Notes under the pieces: model-generated
Told to the model about the DNA's origin: nothing
Seen by the model: only the letters and a program-made list of their open reading frames with translations
The model's database searches: none
In this document: one piece after another, positions 17,873 through 26,480 of the stretch
Position numbering within the stretch: the stretch's first letter is position 1
How the letters are laid out: the number at the start of each line of letters is the position of its first letter
Assembly (NCBI RefSeq): GCF_002993365.1
Contig: NZ_PVNP01000193.1
Coordinates: 62,001 to 126,000, forward strand
Origin: Marisediminitalea alba
GTDB lineage: Bacteria; Pseudomonadota; Gammaproteobacteria; Enterobacterales; Alteromonadaceae
Reading direction: 5' to 3'
Length of the DNA: 64,000 bases
Made by a program: the position numbers and the translations under genes

Positions 17873-19219
17873 ATGTTTAACCAAATTCGTAACGCAATCA
17901 CACTGGCCGTCACTCTGGCCGTGGTACCTGCCACTTTTGCGGCAGGCACTGACGTCAGTAAGCTCGGCACTGAACTTAACCCACTCGGTGGCACCATGGC
18001 AGGCAATGCCGATGGTTCCATTCCGGCCTGGACCGGCGGTCTGACGGAAAAAGTAGCTGGCGAACACGCTGGTGACATTCCACTGGAACTGTTCAAAGAT
18101 GAAAAACCATTGTACCGGGTAGATGCCAGCAATTATCAGCAGTATGCCGATCAACTGACCGACGGTACCGTTGAACTGCTGAAAAAATACCCTGAGACGT
18201 TTTATCTTGACGTGTATCCTACCCACCGTACAGCGGCAGCACCGGAGCATGTCTACGATGCCATCAAAGCCAACGTAAAAAATTGTACGCTGACAGAACA
18301 AGGCTACAGTCTTGAAGGATGTATCGGTGGTATTCCGTTCCCTATGCCTGAAAATGGTAATGAGGTGATGTGGAACTTCCTGCTGCGTGTTGAAGCACCT
18401 TCAATAGAATATACCTTTAAAAACATTGTGGGTAATGCCGATGGTTCGCACACGCTGGCAACCCGCAACGAAATTTCATTCCAGTACCCGCCTTACTACG
18501 AAGATGCTGAAGCCGATGACTGGAACGGGGAATACTCCATGTTTCGTTTCAACACCATGGAACCACCTTTTAAAGCCGGTGAGTCACTGGTTATCCGCGA
18601 TAGCATTGATGCCGACAGTCCGCGTAAAGCGTGGCAGTACCTGTTAGGTCAGCGTCGTGTGCGTCGAGCCCCCACCGTAGCCTATGATACACCGGACTTT
18701 GTTGCCTCCGGTGCTAACTACTTCGACGAAGTACAGGGCTTGTTGGGTCACATTGACCGCTACAGCTGGACGCTGAAAGGCAAAAAGGAAATGCTGGTGC
18801 CTTACAACAATAATGGCTTTATTGCGTCTGATGCGGATGAGGCTATTGCTGAGTTTCATTTAAACCCTGAACACGTTCGCTGGGAAAAACACCGCGTTTG
18901 GGAAGTGGAAGCGCAGATAGGCGAAGGTAAACGTCATGCGGTGCCAACCCGTACCTATTACATCGATGAAGACTCTTGGGTGATCCTACTGATGGACGGC
19001 TATGATGCTGAAGGCAACCTGTGGAGAACCACGCAGGTTACACCGTTTGTACTGCCGTCTGTTCCCGCAGTACTGGTCAAAACGGCCACGGTTTTCAACC
19101 TGCAGGCAAAAACCATGAGTGTGATTCAGTCTCTCAATGGTGAGCGCTTCTTTGTGGTGGATACTAAGCCAGAGACGTTCTTTACCGGTGATGCTGTAGC
19201 GGCTGACGCCGTACGCTAA
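17873..19219 (+). CDS. DUF1329 periplasmic protein (LolA-like fold family)
   Basis: A 448-residue exported protein with a signal peptide (about residues 1-23, TFA-AG). It belongs to the DUF1329 family, whose beta-sheet is related to LolA/LolB lipoprotein carriers and which is nearly always encoded beside DUF1302 proteins. It starts 23 bp after the DUF1302 stop with AGGAGAAT upstream, so the two are co-transcribed. It probably shuttles or binds a hydrophobic ligand between the membranes together with the RND transporter downstream. That is inference from family and context; no enzyme motif is visible. Confidence 0.86.
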   Translation: MFNQIRNAITLAVTLAVVPATFAAGTDVSKLGTELNPLGGTMAGNADGSIPAWTGGLTEKVAGEHAGDIPLELFKDEKPLYRVDASNYQQYADQLTDGTVELLKKYPETFYLDVYPTHRTAAAPEHVYDAIKANVKNCTLTEQGYSLEGCIGGIPFPMPENGNEVMWNFLLRVEAPSIEYTFKNIVGNADGSHTLATRNEISFQYPPYYEDAEADDWNGEYSMFRFNTMEPPFKAGESLVIRDSIDADSPRKAWQYLLGQRRVRRAPTVAYDTPDFVASGANYFDEVQGLLGHIDRYSWTLKGKKEMLVPYNNNGFIASDADEAIAEFHLNPEHVRWEKHRVWEVEAQIGEGKRHAVPTRTYYIDEDSWVILLMDGYDAEGNLWRTTQVTPFVLPSVPAVLVKTATVFNLQAKTMSVIQSLNGERFFVVDTKPETFFTGDAVAADAVR

Positions 19220-19239
19220 CCACCTTGCTTTAAAGCACA

Positions 19240-19257
19240 GGCCCGCGTCAGCGGGCC
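19240..19257 (+). other. Intercistronic stem-loop
   Basis: GGCCCGC-GTCA-GCGGGCC forms a perfect 7-bp stem between the DUF1329 and Ycf48-like genes. No T-run follows, so it is more likely an mRNA-stability or attenuation hairpin than a full terminator. Confidence 0.5.
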
Positions 19258-19286
19258 ATTCCTGTGATGTAACAGAGATAGTTATC

Positions 19287-20417
19287 ATGAAACGAATGAA
19301 CGTAGATGGCTTGTTCGGCTTTGCATTGCCCTCAATCTTCTTCACTTTTCTACTGCTGTGCGCACCGCTTCACGCCTCAGCTGAGAACGAAGCCGAATCT
19401 ACACTTGTGGATGTGCTGGATGCCCCTGCTAAACAAAACAAAACCAGTGTTAATACCTTACAGTTAGGCCTTGCACGGGCTGGTAGTAAGCTGGTTTCTG
19501 TGGGTGAGCGCGGGGTTATTCTATTGTCCGAAGATGAGGGGAATAGCTGGACTCAGGCCAAATCTGTGCCGGTGTCGGTAACCCTGACTGCAGTATCCTT
19601 CAGCGACCCGTTAAATGGCTGGGCAGCCGGTCATAGCGGCGTGATTTTAGCGACAACCGATGGTGGTAATACCTGGCAGGTACAACTGGATGGTTATCAG
19701 GCCGCACAACTTGCCATGGCTGAAGCCGAATCGCTGGTAGCAGCCGGTGATGAACGCGGCGAGCGCGCTAAACGTAATGCAGGGTATCTGATTAAGGAAG
19801 GAGCGGATAAGCCTATTCTGGATATCTTCTTTGCTAATCAGTTTGATGGCTGGGCAATCGGTGCTTATGGCCTGGCTTATGCCACCAATGACGGTGGTGA
19901 TAATTGGTATTCGATAATTGCCCGGCTACCAAACCCTGCCGGCAAACACCTGTACAAGGTGGTTCGCTCCAATGACGAACTGATTATCTTAGGTGAACAG
20001 GCGGCGGTATTTACCTCTGCAGATGATGACGACACTTTCACGAAGCTCGACACGCCTTACTACGGCAGCTTTTTTGATGGTCTGCTGCTTGATGACGGCA
20101 CCCGCCTGTTGTATGGCCTGCGCGGTAACGTATGGCGTCAGAGTAAAGGTAAAGGTCGCTGGAAACGGGTGAAACTGGGGTCCGAAGTCACGCTGACCAG
20201 TGGTTTGGTTGGCTCTGACGGTCAGATTATGCTGGCGGACCAAAGCGGACAACTGTTTATCAGTGCCGACTCGGCAAAAAATTTCAGCCTGATGGGCCAG
20301 GCACCCTTTGGTGGTATCACCGATATTATTCAATCGCAAAGCGGCTATGCCGTTGCAACCGCGCGCGGTTCGCATCCGGTTAGTGACGACAATCTGGTGA
20401 GTAGGGGAGCGCGATAA
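19287..20417 (+). CDS. Ycf48/BNR-repeat propeller-like protein
   Basis: A 376-residue exported protein: a basic N-terminus and hydrophobic segment (about 8-31, ending in ASA) form the signal peptide. The mature part carries BNR/Ycf48-type repeats (SEDEGNSW, TTDGGNTW, TNDGGDNW) expected to fold as a beta-propeller. Ycf48 homologues in non-photosynthetic bacteria are typically next to RND/MMPL genes, as here, and may help assemble or gate the transporter; that is inference. Its stop overlaps the RND start (TAATG), indicating translational coupling. Confidence 0.85.
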   Translation: MKRMNVDGLFGFALPSIFFTFLLLCAPLHASAENEAESTLVDVLDAPAKQNKTSVNTLQLGLARAGSKLVSVGERGVILLSEDEGNSWTQAKSVPVSVTLTAVSFSDPLNGWAAGHSGVILATTDGGNTWQVQLDGYQAAQLAMAEAESLVAAGDERGERAKRNAGYLIKEGADKPILDIFFANQFDGWAIGAYGLAYATNDGGDNWYSIIARLPNPAGKHLYKVVRSNDELIILGEQAAVFTSADDDDTFTKLDTPYYGSFFDGLLLDDGTRLLYGLRGNVWRQSKGKGRWKRVKLGSEVTLTSGLVGSDGQIMLADQSGQLFISADSAKNFSLMGQAPFGGITDIIQSQSGYAVATARGSHPVSDDNLVSRGAR

Positions 20418-22810
20418 TGACTAAACATACACAGGGCGAAACCCTAATTCGTCATCTCGAAGACTTCGATACCAGTTCCGGACGCGTTCTGGAACGGGCC
20501 ATTTTTAATTTCAGGCCAATCATTATTTTGTTATGCCTGGTAGTGACCGGGATTTTGGGCTATCAGTCAACGCAACTTACCTTAAGTGCTGCGTTTCAAA
20601 AAATGATCCCCAGCAATCATCCGTATATTCTTAACTTTCTGGATAACCGCAAACAACTATCGGATACCAGTAATGCTTTACGGATAGCCGTGCACAATAC
20701 TGAAGGCAGCATTTTTGATGCCCAGTACCTGGAAACACTGCGCGAATTAAATGACGAATTGTTCCTGATGCCTGGGGTGGAGCGGCCGTTTATGAAGTCG
20801 TTGTGGACGCCCTCGGTACGCTGGACCGGCGTAACCGAAGAAGGACTCGATGGTGGGCCGGTTATTCCGGATGACTATGACGGTTCCCAGGCATCCCTGG
20901 ATCAGGTACGGTTAAATGTCGAGCGTTCTGGTGAGGTGGGGCAACTGGTTTCTGGCAACTATGCTTCCAGTATTATTCTGGTGCCTTTGCGGGAAATGGA
21001 TCACGAAGGCAACCAACTGGATTACCATGCGTTCTCGGCAAAGCTTGAAGAGCTCAGAGCGAAATATCAGAAAGACGGTATTGAGATACATATCACCGGC
21101 TTTGCCAAGGTGGTGGGCGATTTAATCGACGGGCTAAAACAGGTACTGGTGTTTTTTGCGATCACTATTGGTATTGCCACCGTGGTGTTGTTTATTTACA
21201 CCCGTTGTATTCGCAGTACGTTGCTGGTGGTGAGTTGTTCGCTGATTGCCGTGGTCTGGTTATTGGGTTTATTACCGACTCTTGGCTATGAGCTGGATCC
21301 GTATTCGATACTGGTACCTTTTCTGGTGTTCGCCATTGGCATGAGTCATGGCGCGCAAAAGATGAACGGTATTATGCAGGATATCGGTCGCGGAATTCAT
21401 AAGTTACTGGCGGCTCGTTATACCTTCCGTCGCCTGTTCCTGGCTGGCATTACTGCGCTTATTTCTGATGCCGTTGGTTTTGCCGTACTGATGGTCATTG
21501 ATATTCCGGTCATCCAGGACCTGGCTGTCACTGCCAGTATCGGTGTCGCCGTACTCATTTTCAGCAACCTGATTTTGCTACCGGTGCTACTGTCTTACAC
21601 CGGGGTTGCCCAGTCTGCCGCAAAACGCAGCATCCATGCAGAGTTAAGGGATGAAGCGGACGTTTCACACAGCAAGCATCCGCTGTGGGCATTCCTGGAT
21701 CTGTTTACCCGGAAGAAGTACGCCACTGTAACTGTTATCGGGGCGATAATTCTAGGCGTCGGTGGCAGTATGATCAGCGCCAATGTAAAAATCGGTGATA
21801 CCGATCAGGGTGCGCCGGAGTTGCGTCCGGACTCTCGCTATAACCTTGATAATGCCTTTATGACTGCAAACTATACTACCAGTTCGGACGTGTATGTGGT
21901 GATGGTTAAGACAGAGCAGTACGCCTGTGCCCATTATGATACGCTGATGGCGGTGGATGCTTTGGAGCAGGAATTACGGCAACTTTCGGGAGTGGTGACT
22001 ACGTCTTCACTTGCCGGTCTGGCCAAGGTGGCTAATGCCGGAATGAACGAAGGTAATCTCAAGTGGTACGGCATTCCCCGTTCTCAGGGCATGCTCAATG
22101 CCATTATTACCCGGGCACCACGAGAGATGTTTAATCAGAACTGTGACCTGCTGACCATTTTCGCTTATCTGGAGGATCACAAGTCTGACACTCTCAATGA
22201 AGTGGTGCAGACCGTGGAAGCCTTTGCCAAACAATACAATACTGAAAAATTCCAGTTCTTAAATGCTGCAGGTAATTCAGGGATTGAGGCGGCTACCAAT
22301 ATCGTGGTGGAAAAGGCTAATACACAAATGCTGCTGTATGTTTACAGTGCCGTGATCATTCTTGCCTTTATTACCTTCCGCTCCTGGCGCGCGGTGTTGT
22401 GTGCCATTCTGCCACTGATGCTGACTTCTATTTTATGTCAGGCTTTAATGGTGTGGTTAAACATCGGCGTGAAAGTGGCAACGTTGCCGGTTATCGCCCT
22501 GGGTGTAGGGATTGGTGTGGATTACGCGTTGTATATTCTCACTGTAATGAAGTCCCGTTTGCAGGATGGTAAGTCGCTTTCAGACGCTTACTACGACGCA
22601 CTATTGTTTACCGGCAAAGTGGTGGTTCTGACCGGTATTACCCTGGGCATTGCCGTAGCGACCTGGGTGTTCTCACCGATTAAATTTCAGGCTGACATGG
22701 GGATCCTGCTAGCCTTTATGTTTATCTGGAACATGTTAGGGGCACTGATACTGTTGCCAGCGCTGGCAAGGTTTTTAATGCCAGGAGCAGCCAGGCAGAG
22801 AAGTGCTTAA
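20417..22810 (+). CDS. RND/MMPL superfamily transporter
   Basis: A 797-residue inner-membrane protein with the RND/MMPL plan: one helix at about 30-50, a large periplasmic loop, a five-helix bundle (about 235-395), a linker, another helix at about 435-455, a second loop and a terminal five-helix bundle (about 635-790). The second bundle contains LGVGIGVDYALYILT, the proton-relay region. It is translationally coupled to the Ycf48-like gene and is the last gene of the envelope operon. RND/MMPL proteins of this class move lipids or hydrophobic compounds. Neighbouring phenol genes suggest aromatics or membrane remodelling, but direction and substrate are unknown. Confidence 0.92.
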   Translation: MTKHTQGETLIRHLEDFDTSSGRVLERAIFNFRPIIILLCLVVTGILGYQSTQLTLSAAFQKMIPSNHPYILNFLDNRKQLSDTSNALRIAVHNTEGSIFDAQYLETLRELNDELFLMPGVERPFMKSLWTPSVRWTGVTEEGLDGGPVIPDDYDGSQASLDQVRLNVERSGEVGQLVSGNYASSIILVPLREMDHEGNQLDYHAFSAKLEELRAKYQKDGIEIHITGFAKVVGDLIDGLKQVLVFFAITIGIATVVLFIYTRCIRSTLLVVSCSLIAVVWLLGLLPTLGYELDPYSILVPFLVFAIGMSHGAQKMNGIMQDIGRGIHKLLAARYTFRRLFLAGITALISDAVGFAVLMVIDIPVIQDLAVTASIGVAVLIFSNLILLPVLLSYTGVAQSAAKRSIHAELRDEADVSHSKHPLWAFLDLFTRKKYATVTVIGAIILGVGGSMISANVKIGDTDQGAPELRPDSRYNLDNAFMTANYTTSSDVYVVMVKTEQYACAHYDTLMAVDALEQELRQLSGVVTTSSLAGLAKVANAGMNEGNLKWYGIPRSQGMLNAIITRAPREMFNQNCDLLTIFAYLEDHKSDTLNEVVQTVEAFAKQYNTEKFQFLNAAGNSGIEAATNIVVEKANTQMLLYVYSAVIILAFITFRSWRAVLCAILPLMLTSILCQALMVWLNIGVKVATLPVIALGVGIGVDYALYILTVMKSRLQDGKSLSDAYYDALLFTGKVVVLTGITLGIAVATWVFSPIKFQADMGILLAFMFIWNMLGALILLPALARFLMPGAARQRSA

Positions 22811-22870
22811 ACATAAATTGCGGTAATGGTAAGTATTTTGCTTAATTGAAATTACGTTGTAATTAAAGTG

Positions 22871-22900
22871 TTAACACTTTTGGAATTAAAGGGGTATGAT
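22871..22900 (+). promoter_or_regulatory. Predicted sigma-70 promoter of the sigma-54 activator gene
   Basis: TTAACA (22871-22876) and TATGAT (22895-22900) are separated by 18 bp; each differs from consensus by one base. Transcription would begin near 22907. This excludes the earlier in-frame GTG at 22868 as start codon and supports the ATG at 22943. Confidence 0.55.
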
Positions 22901-22942
22901 GGGCCAGAGATGGCCCCATACCCCCTGTTGTTGGACAGTAGT

Positions 22943-24652
22943 ATGATTGCAGATCAACAAATAGCGCAGGAAGAAAAAGAAGTAGTCGATCGTTTCGACC
23001 TTCGCTCTAAACTCCGTTTTAACCAGGAAACAGGGAAGATCTGGCTGGGCGAAAGCCGTTTGTTGTTATTTCATGCCAAAGCGCTGATGGAAATGCGCAC
23101 CAAGTTATTTGATTACCTTGACGCAGAGTCCGCCAAGCGGATGCTCATCCGTATTGGTTTTGTTGCTGGCGAGCAGGATGCCGACCTGGCCCACAAGCTG
23201 GCAGATAACAAAAATAACTACGATGTGTTTCGCATTGGGCCTGAGCTGCATGCCTTTGAAGGGCACGTGCGCTCGCACATCACCGAAGCTGAAATCGACT
23301 GGGAAACCGGGCGGTTTTTTGGCGAAGTCATCGTTGAGAACTCCTGGGAAGCCGAAGCGCATTTGCAGTCGCTGGGCTTATCTGAAGAAGCTGCCTGCTG
23401 GACTATAGTGGGATATGCGTCAGGCTATACCAGCCGCTTTTTCCGCCGTTTTATTGTGTTTAAAGAAATTGAATGCATGTGTAAGGGCGATCATCACTGC
23501 AAGATTGTAGGCAAACCCGCAGACTGCTGGGATGATGAGAACTATATTGAATTATTTCGTGACGATCCGCTCAGCCCGTCATTACGGGAAATCGAAAAAG
23601 AACTTAGCCAGCTGCGTGGTAAGCGTCAGGTAAAATATGATACCGATGGCCTGGTGGGCGCCTCGCCCGAATTTACCAGTGCCCTGAACTTGCTGAAGCG
23701 AGCGGCGGATTCGCCAATTAACGTGCTGTTGCTTGGCGAGACTGGCGTGGGTAAAGAGGTCTTTGCCCGTTGGTTACATGAGCACAGCAGTCGCAGCGAA
23801 AAGCCTTTTATTGCCGTCAACTGCGGGGCAATTCCCCATGAATTGATTGAAGCGGAACTCTTTGGGGTGAAAAAAGGGGCCTATACTGGCGCTCAGGAAT
23901 CCCGCCCAGGGCGCTTTGAGCGCGCCGATGGCGGTACCTTGTTTTTGGATGAGTTAGGTGATTTGCCTTTATCGGCGCAGGTTAAACTCCTGCGGGTATT
24001 ACAAACCGGTGAAGTAGAACGACTCGGCGATGATGAGGTGCGTAGGGTGAATGTGCGTTTGGTTGCCGCGACCAATGTTGACCTTCAACAAGCCATTAAA
24101 GACAGTCAGTTCCGGGCCGATCTGTATTACCGTATTGCCACCTACCCGGTCAACATTCCGCCTTTAAGAGAACGACGGGGAGACATTCTTATCCTTTGCA
24201 ACGCCATGATAGAGCGCTTTTCTGCCAGCTACCAAAAGCGCCTGACAGGATTGTCAGGCCAGTCAATGCAGGTGCTGACACGCTATGAATGGCCGGGCAA
24301 TGTGCGCGAGCTGGAAAACGTGATTGAACGCGGTGTACTGCTGGCAACGGATGGCGGCTTAATTGAGTTGGAGCATTTGTTTGTCAGCCCGCCGGATTTA
24401 GAGGATACCCAGGAACGTATTAGTGAAGTTGATGAGCAAGGGCTGGTTAAGCCGCTCAGTGCAATACCGGAAATGGATACCCAGTTTTACGATAAGCTGC
24501 TTGAGCAAGGCGAGTTTGATTTAGCCAGCCACGAACAGCAACTGTTCGAGGCCGCCGTAAGAAAAGCGAAAGGTAACCTGACTCATGCGGCGCAATATCT
24601 TGGCGTTACCCGCCGGCAGTTGGCTTACCGGGTCAACGAAAAACCGCGCTGA
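22943..24652 (+). CDS. Phenol-type sigma-54 activator, DmpR/XylR/MopR family
   Basis: A 569-residue NtrC-class activator. The N-terminal sensory domain (about 1-205) ends in the V4R segment. A linker, an AAA+ ATPase with Walker A GETGVGKE (about 265) and the sigma-54 loop GAYTGA, and a Fis-type C-terminal helix-turn-helix (NLTHAAQYLGVTRRQLAYR) follow. Counted by alignment to MopR, the zinc ligands C155, E178, C181 and C189 are all conserved with exact spacing, as is H106 of the effector pocket. The position of MopR W134 is valine. The start is set at 22943 by the promoter position and by length agreement with DmpR. It lies directly upstream of, and in the same direction as, the phenol genes it should activate. 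Confidence 0.93.
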   Translation: MIADQQIAQEEKEVVDRFDLRSKLRFNQETGKIWLGESRLLLFHAKALMEMRTKLFDYLDAESAKRMLIRIGFVAGEQDADLAHKLADNKNNYDVFRIGPELHAFEGHVRSHITEAEIDWETGRFFGEVIVENSWEAEAHLQSLGLSEEAACWTIVGYASGYTSRFFRRFIVFKEIECMCKGDHHCKIVGKPADCWDDENYIELFRDDPLSPSLREIEKELSQLRGKRQVKYDTDGLVGASPEFTSALNLLKRAADSPINVLLLGETGVGKEVFARWLHEHSSRSEKPFIAVNCGAIPHELIEAELFGVKKGAYTGAQESRPGRFERADGGTLFLDELGDLPLSAQVKLLRVLQTGEVERLGDDEVRRVNVRLVAATNVDLQQAIKDSQFRADLYYRIATYPVNIPPLRERRGDILILCNAMIERFSASYQKRLTGLSGQSMQVLTRYEWPGNVRELENVIERGVLLATDGGLIELEHLFVSPPDLEDTQERISEVDEQGLVKPLSAIPEMDTQFYDKLLEQGEFDLASHEQQLFEAAVRKAKGNLTHAAQYLGVTRRQLAYRVNEKPR

Positions 24653-24688
24653 AGCCAGATTAAAACAGTCCCAACCCCACCGGGCGGG

Positions 24689-24712
24689 TTTGATCATTTG
24701 ATCATTTGATCA
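24689..24712. promoter_or_regulatory. Tandem TTTGATCA repeats, likely DmpR-type activator sites
   Basis: Three perfect head-to-tail copies of TTTGATCA. Two overlapping 16-mers inside them (from 24690 and 24698) each match the known DmpR/XylR upstream site TTGATCAATTGATCAA at 14 of 16 positions. They lie 37 bp after the activator stop codon and about 440 bp upstream of the -24 element, farther than in Pseudomonas. Confidence 0.65.
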
Positions 24713-25144
24713 GCTCGTTTCGGTGTTCCCTTCCTGATTTAATTAAATGGTTAACTGCCGGCAACGGTTTTTATTCACTCATTTTATTTTTAATCCTAAC
24801 CACCTGCTTCAGTAGGTAGTGATCATTTAAGATAGGTTTTTGCCTGTATTGCTAGCGGTTAACAAAGGAAATTGTTTATACCGTTTTGTTGGAGTCGCCG
24901 ACGACATAGTTGGGAATATAGCAACAAACCTCTCCGTGATTCATTTCAGTCTCGCTATCCGTAGCATTCCTCATACTGAGACATGCCAATGGCATTCTGG
25001 TTATTCGTCACCCCGCATTACCAACCTTACAAAATTGTAAGGGCACAACATCAAACTAACAAATGCGTTATGCAAACGTTAATTAAAATCGCTAAAAATT
25101 TACATGAAATATATAAATATCAATTAAAACAATAAGATAAAATG

Positions 25145-25162
25145 TTGGCATGATACCTGTAT
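25145..25162 (+). promoter_or_regulatory. Predicted sigma-54 (-24/-12) promoter
   Basis: TTGGCATG-N4-CTGTA fits TTGGCACG-N4-TTGCA. The -24 GG (25147-25148) and the -12 G (25159) are correctly spaced; the -12 dinucleotide is GT instead of GC. It precedes the catechol dioxygenase start by about 60 bp. The presence of a sigma-54 activator gene next door supports it. Confidence 0.55.
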
Positions 25163-25220
25163 TAAGTTAATGGATTGTTGCGCTCAAGGGCGCTTAGAAG
25201 CTCATAGTGGAGAACAGATT

Positions 25221-26150
25221 ATGGCGATGACAGGTGTATTACGTCCAGGACATGTAGCTGTACGGGTATTAGATTTGGATGAAGCGGTTAAGTTTTACAG
25301 TGATGTAATGGGACTCGTTGAAACCGGTCGTGATGACATGGGACGGGTTTATTTCAAGTGCTGGGATGAGCAGGACCACAACAGTTATATCATTCGTGAG
25401 GCCGAGCAGGCAGGTGTTGATTTCGTAGGCTTCAAAGTACTCGATACTGCCACCCTCGATAAGCTTGAGAAAGATTTGAACGCTTACGGTGTAGAAACCC
25501 GCCGTCTTGAAGCCGGTGATTTACTTGAAACCGGTGAGCGGGTCCGCTTCACGCTGCCATCCGGCCACGAATTTGAGCTTTACGCAGAGAAAACCAAAGT
25601 GGGCAACGGTATGGGCCTGATTAACCCGGCCCCCTGGTACACCCAGAGTGAGCACGGTATTGCGCCGGTACGCCTGGACCACATGCTGTTGTACGGGCCA
25701 GACATCGCTAAAGTGAAGGCCATTTTTGAAGATGTTTTGGGTTTCTTCCTGGTTGAGCGTGTACTGGCTGAAGATAACGAGTCAGAAGCGGCTATCTGGC
25801 TGTCCTGCTCGCACAAAGTTCACGATATAGCCTTTGTTGAATATCCGGAGCCTGGCAAGCTGCATCACACTTCATTCCTGATGGAAAGCTGGGAACGTGT
25901 GCTGCGTGCTGGTGACATTATGTCGATGAACAAAGTGGCCGTGGACATTGGCCCCACGCGTCACGGCATCACTCGTGGTTGTACCATTTATGCCTGGGAT
26001 CCTTCCGGTAACCGTTTTGAAACGTTTATGGGCGGTTATCACCCTTACCCTGATTACGAAACCATTACCTGGACCTGGGATAACTTCGCGCAGGGGCTCG
26101 ATTACCCGCAGCGTAAGCTGCACGAGAGCTTCCTGACGATAGTGAGCTAA
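25221..26150 (+). CDS. dmpB: Catechol 2,3-dioxygenase
   Basis: A 309-residue extradiol dioxygenase (XylE/DmpB type) that opens catechol next to its hydroxyls to give 2-hydroxymuconic semialdehyde. It has two vicinal-oxygen-chelate domains. The Fe(II) ligands are visible: H154 in RLDHML, a histidine of LHHTSF (215/216) and E267 in GNRFETF, matching H153, H214 and E265 of XylE. The start at 25221 is supported by GGAG about 10 bases upstream and by alignment (TGVLRPGHV). It is unusual in being the first gene of the operon, ahead of the hydroxylase genes; in Pseudomonas dmp it follows dmpQ. The enzyme probably depends on the DmpQ-like ferredoxin for reactivation. Confidence 0.95.
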   Translation: MAMTGVLRPGHVAVRVLDLDEAVKFYSDVMGLVETGRDDMGRVYFKCWDEQDHNSYIIREAEQAGVDFVGFKVLDTATLDKLEKDLNAYGVETRRLEAGDLLETGERVRFTLPSGHEFELYAEKTKVGNGMGLINPAPWYTQSEHGIAPVRLDHMLLYGPDIAKVKAIFEDVLGFFLVERVLAEDNESEAAIWLSCSHKVHDIAFVEYPEPGKLHHTSFLMESWERVLRAGDIMSMNKVAVDIGPTRHGITRGCTIYAWDPSGNRFETFMGGYHPYPDYETITWTWDNFAQGLDYPQRKLHESFLTIVS

Positions 26151-26173
26151 CGGCAAACCTGGAAGGACAAATC

Positions 26174-26455
26174 ATGAACGACAGTATTGCGGCCCCGAAA
26201 GAGCAGTTCGACACCTCGTTACATTACGTGCGTGTGACAGGCAAACGAGACGACGGATTTGTGGAGTTTGAGTTTAGTGTAGGCCAGCCGGAGGTGGCAC
26301 TGGAAATGGTGCTTAAACAGCAGGACTTTGAAAAGTTTTGTGAAGAACAAAAGGTGACATTCCTCGATGAGGAAGCGGCTCCCTCCGACGATGAAGAAAA
26401 GAATGCATTCCAGTGGAGTCTCCACGACGCTACCCACCACTTTCGTGACGAGTAG
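26174..26455 (+). CDS. dmpK: Phenol hydroxylase component DmpK
   Basis: A 93-residue small cytosolic protein homologous to DmpK/PhK (P0), an auxiliary needed for in vivo phenol hydroxylase activity and thought to help load iron into the oxygenase. It shows the core FVRVTGKRDDGFVEFEF-type strand near the N-terminus (here YVRVTGKRDDGFVEFEF). AAGGAC lies upstream. It sits between the catechol dioxygenase and dmpL, in the order expected for dmpKLMNOP. Confidence 0.9.
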   Translation: MNDSIAAPKEQFDTSLHYVRVTGKRDDGFVEFEFSVGQPEVALEMVLKQQDFEKFCEEQKVTFLDEEAAPSDDEEKNAFQWSLHDATHHFRDE

Positions 26456-26480
26456 ATAGGCAAGTTTAGAGGAAAGAATT

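Larger units (their letters stand above)
24653..25220. other. Regulatory gap between activator gene and catechol dioxygenase operon
   Basis: This 568-bp gap holds tandem TTTGATCA sites (24689-24712), another TGATCATTT at 24820-24828, a very AT-rich stretch (about 25060-25145) suited to DNA bending, and a -24/-12 element at 25145-25162. A 66-codon open frame at 24840-25040 shows no coding character I trust. Confidence 0.7.

Noticed and set aside
22868-22942. Upstream GTG start for the sigma-54 activator
   Set aside because: A good sigma-70 promoter overlaps it and would start transcription after it. The ATG at 22943 also gives the N-terminal length of DmpR.
24672-24690. Terminator after the sigma-54 activator
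   Set aside because: Only a weak AACCC/GGGTT stem with an 8-nt loop and no T-run. Read-through into the regulatory gap cannot be excluded.
24840-25040. 66-codon open frame between the activator and catechol dioxygenase genes
   Set aside because: Composition is unlike neighbouring genes, there is no convincing ribosome site, and it lies in a region better explained as regulatory DNA.
25150-25162. ATAC..GTAT half-sites near the sigma-54 promoter as another LysR site
   Set aside because: The half-sites are 2 bp apart, not 7, and coincide with the -24/-12 element.
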